In this document: piece by piece, positions 61,560 to 64,000 of the stretch
Layout of the letters: each line of letters begins with the position of its first letter
Numbering within the stretch: the stretch's first letter is position 1
Assembly: GCA_964384945.1 (NCBI GenBank)
Contig: CAYLMK010000010.1
Span: 147,554-211,553 of the forward strand
Direction of reading: 5' to 3'
Length of the DNA stretch: 64,000 nt
From: S015-6 sp964384945
Lineage (GTDB): Bacteria > Desulfobacterota > DSWW01
Notes under the pieces: generated by a model
The model's input: only the letters and a program-made list of their open reading frames with translations
Databases searched by the model: none
What the model was told of the DNA's origin: nothing
Made by a program: the position numbers and the translations under genes

Positions 61560-62411
61560 ATGACGGATGAGAGTCACTACACGGATTCGATCCTGATCGT
61601 ATATCCCCAGGAACGGCACGCCCTCCAAGCGATCGAGCGGTTCGGGGCGTACGGGCTTTCCTTTGAGACGATCGAGCCTCCGGCCCACATGCGGGACGTG
61701 GCTTGCCCTGCGGTCAAGGTTTCCCGAAGCCTCTTCGGCCGCATTCAGGAGGTATCGAAAGAGAATGGGCTTTTTCATCTCGGCGTCGTGGACTGGCGGC
61801 CGCCGGCTCCGGACGCCGAGCGGCTCGAAAGGGCGACCATTGCGGACGGGCCCCTCCTGCTGGAGACCGTCCAGATCACCTTCATCGCGGCCTGCATGGC
61901 CGACGATACGAAGCTCCGATTCATCGCGCAGTTCGACAAGGATATTTCCGAGGTCATGCCCTACCTGAACGCAACGGTCAAAGGGGCCGTCTACACTCCG
62001 AACATCCCTACGCTGGGCTTTCAGCATGGGTATCGGATGGTGACGCTTTACGGGACCCGGCTCGCCGTGGGCAAGACCGACGAGATCATGGATACCTGGC
62101 GGACCATGGCCTGGGTCAAGGATCTCGTGAACGAGACCTGGTCACGAAGGGACGCGATCGAGCCGTGCATGGAAGAACGGGCCAAACCCCAGCCCCTCGA
62201 AATCTTCAAGCGATTGCCGGGAACGAACTGCAGGGACTGCGGGGAGCCTTCGTGCATGGCCTTTGCCGCAAGGCTTTCGCGGGGAGAGGCGGATCTCACC
62301 GGGTGCCCGCACATGTATCTTCCCGAGTACGAACCCAAGCGGGCGGCGCTCCTCACGCTGTTCCCCGGCCTGGAGGCCGAGGGCGGAAGGGATAAGGAGA
62401 GGAAGGAATGA
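61560..62411 (+). CDS. Fe-S protein with N-terminal DUF3343-like region
   Basis: 283 aa. The C-terminal part (about 218-255) has an RnfB-type cluster motif, CRDCGEPSCMAFA and a later GCP. The first ~65 residues resemble DUF3343-like small carriers, with a cysteine in DVACPAVKVS; this match is tentative. It lies 24 bases after the permease and overlaps the ArsF-like gene by 4 bases, so it probably supplies electrons for an arsenical-transforming step. It is not an arsenal gene I recognise. Confidence 0.6.
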   Translation: MTDESHYTDSILIVYPQERHALQAIERFGAYGLSFETIEPPAHMRDVACPAVKVSRSLFGRIQEVSKENGLFHLGVVDWRPPAPDAERLERATIADGPLLLETVQITFIAACMADDTKLRFIAQFDKDISEVMPYLNATVKGAVYTPNIPTLGFQHGYRMVTLYGTRLAVGKTDEIMDTWRTMAWVKDLVNETWSRRDAIEPCMEERAKPQPLEIFKRLPGTNCRDCGEPSCMAFAARLSRGEADLTGCPHMYLPEYEPKRAALLTLFPGLEAEGGRDKERKE

Positions 62412-62950
62412 GCATGCAAATGCGAGCCGCACAAAGGCGAATGGGGAAGCGTGTCGGGCGGGAGGCTCTCGCTCTGCCTGTGGTACTGTGCTTGCTCACC
62501 GCCTTCGTCTGGGCGGCATGTCAAGGCGGTCCCGAAACGTCGGCGGCCACGGCGCCGCAGGAGCAAGGGCGGGAACTGAAGAGTGCAAGTGCGGCAGAAG
62601 AAAACGCGGGCAGCCGACAGGTGGTGGTCACCTATTTCCACACGACCTACCGGTGCCCTACCTGCACGCTGCTGGAAGAGTATTCGAGAGAGACGGTGGA
62701 GAAGAGGTTTGCCAAAGAGATGCAGGAAGGAAAGATCGTTTTCCGGCACGTAAATGTGCAGGAGCCGGAGAATGAGCACTTCATCAAGGATTACAGCCTC
62801 TTCAGCAAGTCTCTCGTCGTCTCGGAGGTTCGGGACGGAAAGGAGGCACGCTGGAAGAACCTGCCGGACATCTGGCGGCTCGTTGGCGACAGGGATCGGT
62901 ACGAGCAGTACGTCGCCGGCGAAATCGAAGAGTACTTGAGGGATCTCTGA
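62408..62950 (+). CDS. ArsF-family thioredoxin-fold lipoprotein
   Basis: 180 aa. The N-terminal hydrophobic segment ends in WAAC, so it may be a lipoprotein. A thioredoxin-like domain carries CPTC in TYRCPTCTLLEEYS. The family is annotated as ArsF, reported as a subunit of nitroaryl-arsenical reduction; this is recalled, not searched. It is followed 2 bases later by the ArsG-like gene. Confidence 0.75.
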   Translation: MSMQMRAAQRRMGKRVGREALALPVVLCLLTAFVWAACQGGPETSAATAPQEQGRELKSASAAEENAGSRQVVVTYFHTTYRCPTCTLLEEYSRETVEKRFAKEMQEGKIVFRHVNVQEPENEHFIKDYSLFSKSLVVSEVRDGKEARWKNLPDIWRLVGDRDRYEQYVAGEIEEYLRDL

Positions 62951-62952
62951 AG

Positions 62953-63654
62953 ATGTCTTTCCTGCTTGCCCTGGCCTCGGCCCTCTGGCTCGGCATCCTG
63001 ACTTCGATCAGCCCCTGCCCGCTGGCCTCCAACGTGGCTGCGATCTCCTATATCAGCCGGGATGCGGATCGTCCCGCGCGCGTGGCCCTTTCCGGGGGTC
63101 TTTACAGCCTGGGCCGGGTGATCACTTACGTGGCCCTGGGTGTAATGATCGCCGGCTCGCTGCTGAGTATCCCGAAGGTTGCCTTCTTCCTCCAGAGCCG
63201 CATGAACCAGGTCCTCGGTCCGGTCCTGCTCTTGGCCGGGATGGTCCTCGTTGGGTGGATTCGACCGGGTTTTCCTGGGTTCGTCTCCTCGGAGGCGATC
63301 GTCTCGCGGCTGAAGGCCCTGGGCGGCCTGGGCGCACTGCTGCTGGGCCTGCTCTTTGCGCTTTCTTTCTGCCCCGTGTCGGCGGGGCTCTTCTTCGGCA
63401 GCCTGATCCCGCTCACGCTCCAGCAAGGGGCCCCGGTCTCGCTGCCCCTGGCCTACGGCCTGGGTACGGGGCTGCCCGTGCTGGCCTTTGCCCTGGCCAT
63501 CGCGTTTGGGGTGAAGGGCCTGAGCCGATTCTTTCAGCAGGCCTCGCGGCTCTCTACCGGCCTGGCCCGGCTGACGGGCTGGGTGTTTCTCCTGGTGGGG
63601 GTCTACTACTTTGTTTCGTATGTGTGCATCCCCTGGCTGGGAAAAGGGGGATAA
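62953..63654 (+). CDS. ArsG-family (CcdA-like) membrane protein
   Basis: 233 aa with six hydrophobic segments. The paired motifs SISPCPLAS and LSFCPVSAG are like those of CcdA/DsbD-type electron-transfer membrane proteins. Its placement after ArsF-like agrees with an efflux or electron-relay role in arsenical handling. Confidence 0.8.
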   Translation: MSFLLALASALWLGILTSISPCPLASNVAAISYISRDADRPARVALSGGLYSLGRVITYVALGVMIAGSLLSIPKVAFFLQSRMNQVLGPVLLLAGMVLVGWIRPGFPGFVSSEAIVSRLKALGGLGALLLGLLFALSFCPVSAGLFFGSLIPLTLQQGAPVSLPLAYGLGTGLPVLAFALAIAFGVKGLSRFFQQASRLSTGLARLTGWVFLLVGVYYFVSYVCIPWLGKGG

Positions 63655-63773
63655 AGGTCTGAAGACGGGTCCTCGGAGGGAATGAGACGTGAGGCAATCC
63701 TTAACGGTTCCGAGGCATCCGGACACGATCCGGGCCTCGTGGTTCTGGCAAGACAATGAGAGGAGGTAGATCG

Positions 63774-64000
63774 ATGACGGCAGAACAAGGGTCTGCGCAA
63801 AAGCAGAAGGGGCTGAGTGTCTTCGAGAAGTATCTATCGGTCTGGGTGATCCTCTGCATCCTTGCCGGGATCCTTCTCGGAAAGGTGGCTCCGGGTGTCG
63901 CCAAGTATCTGGACGGCCTGGCCATCTACGTGGACGAGGCGCCGGTCGTCTCCATCCCCATCGCGATCTGCCTGTTCTTCATGATGTACCCCATCATGGT
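63774..64000 (+). CDS. acr3: ACR3-family arsenite efflux transporter (partial)
   Basis: The first 75 codons are visible from ATG 63774, which has AGGAGG 7 bases upstream; the gene continues beyond the window. The N-terminus (LSVFEKYLSVWVILCILAG, then PIAICLFFMMYPIM) is characteristic of ACR3 transporters. Confidence 0.85.
   Translation, partial: MTAEQGSAQKQKGLSVFEKYLSVWVILCILAGILLGKVAPGVAKYLDGLAIYVDEAPVVSIPIAICLFFMMYPIM

Overview
The window is GC-rich DNA that reads as a chromosomal segment of an anaerobic deltaproteobacterium-like organism (Desulfobacterota, perhaps Syntrophobacterales-like). This placement is inference from gene content: many iron-sulfur proteins, an anaerobic glycerol-3-phosphate dehydrogenase, an FprA flavo-diiron protein, parts of a Na+-translocating decarboxylase, a CooC-like ATPase and folate-type MetE relatives. 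I saw no rRNA, tRNA, CRISPR array, phage or insertion sequence. Coding density is high and no gene-free stretch exceeds 300 bases.

1-10.7 kb: a MetE-like methyltransferase and a Lon-like protease (minus strand, with a 25-bp tandem repeat upstream), an SDR reductase, a tightly overlapping four-gene operon (zinc ribbon, SCP2-like, FAD oxidase, Fe-S CCG protein), CTP synthase and shikimate kinase. 10.7-15.5 kb: a ferredoxin, a protein that looks like a ribosome-hibernation-factor domain joined to sigma regions 2 and 4, an RseP-like intramembrane protease, and a cysteine desulfurase/IscU pair in which the desulfurase has lost its PLP lysine. 15.5-20.7 kb (minus): Na+-pump decarboxylase beta and gamma subunits, a biotin carrier, an acyltransferase, an acyl-CoA dehydrogenase and a CooC-like ATPase. 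20.8-29 kb: an S1-repeat protein, a PurF-like protein without its catalytic cysteine, a nitrilase, a glutaredoxin, a ParB-like/SPL-like pair, endonuclease III and a lipoprotein.

29-39.6 kb is the most striking region. A GAF-ANTAR antiterminator is followed by a promoter and a leader with two hexaloop hairpins and an intrinsic terminator. Then come an MvhD-like Fe-S protein, a double-module ferredoxin/glutamate-synthase FMN protein (999 aa), a GltB-type glutaminase/GXGXG protein (868 aa), a P-loop-less KaiC-like/XRE/cupin regulator, a second leader with a hexaloop hairpin and two tandem terminators, and another glutamate-synthase FMN protein. Together these look like an unusual split ferredoxin glutamate synthase controlled by transcription antitermination.

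39.7-48.8 kb: a secreted arylsulfatase, a ferritin-like diiron protein, an MBL hydrolase and glpABC. 49-56.6 kb: a run of exported or lipid-anchored proteins of mostly unknown function. 56.7-59.4 kb: FprA, a second MetE-like paralog and the remnant of a nifS-like gene. 59.5 kb to the end: an arsenic resistance operon (arsR, mini-thioredoxin, permease, Fe-S protein, ArsF-like, ArsG-like, acr3) that runs off the window edge.
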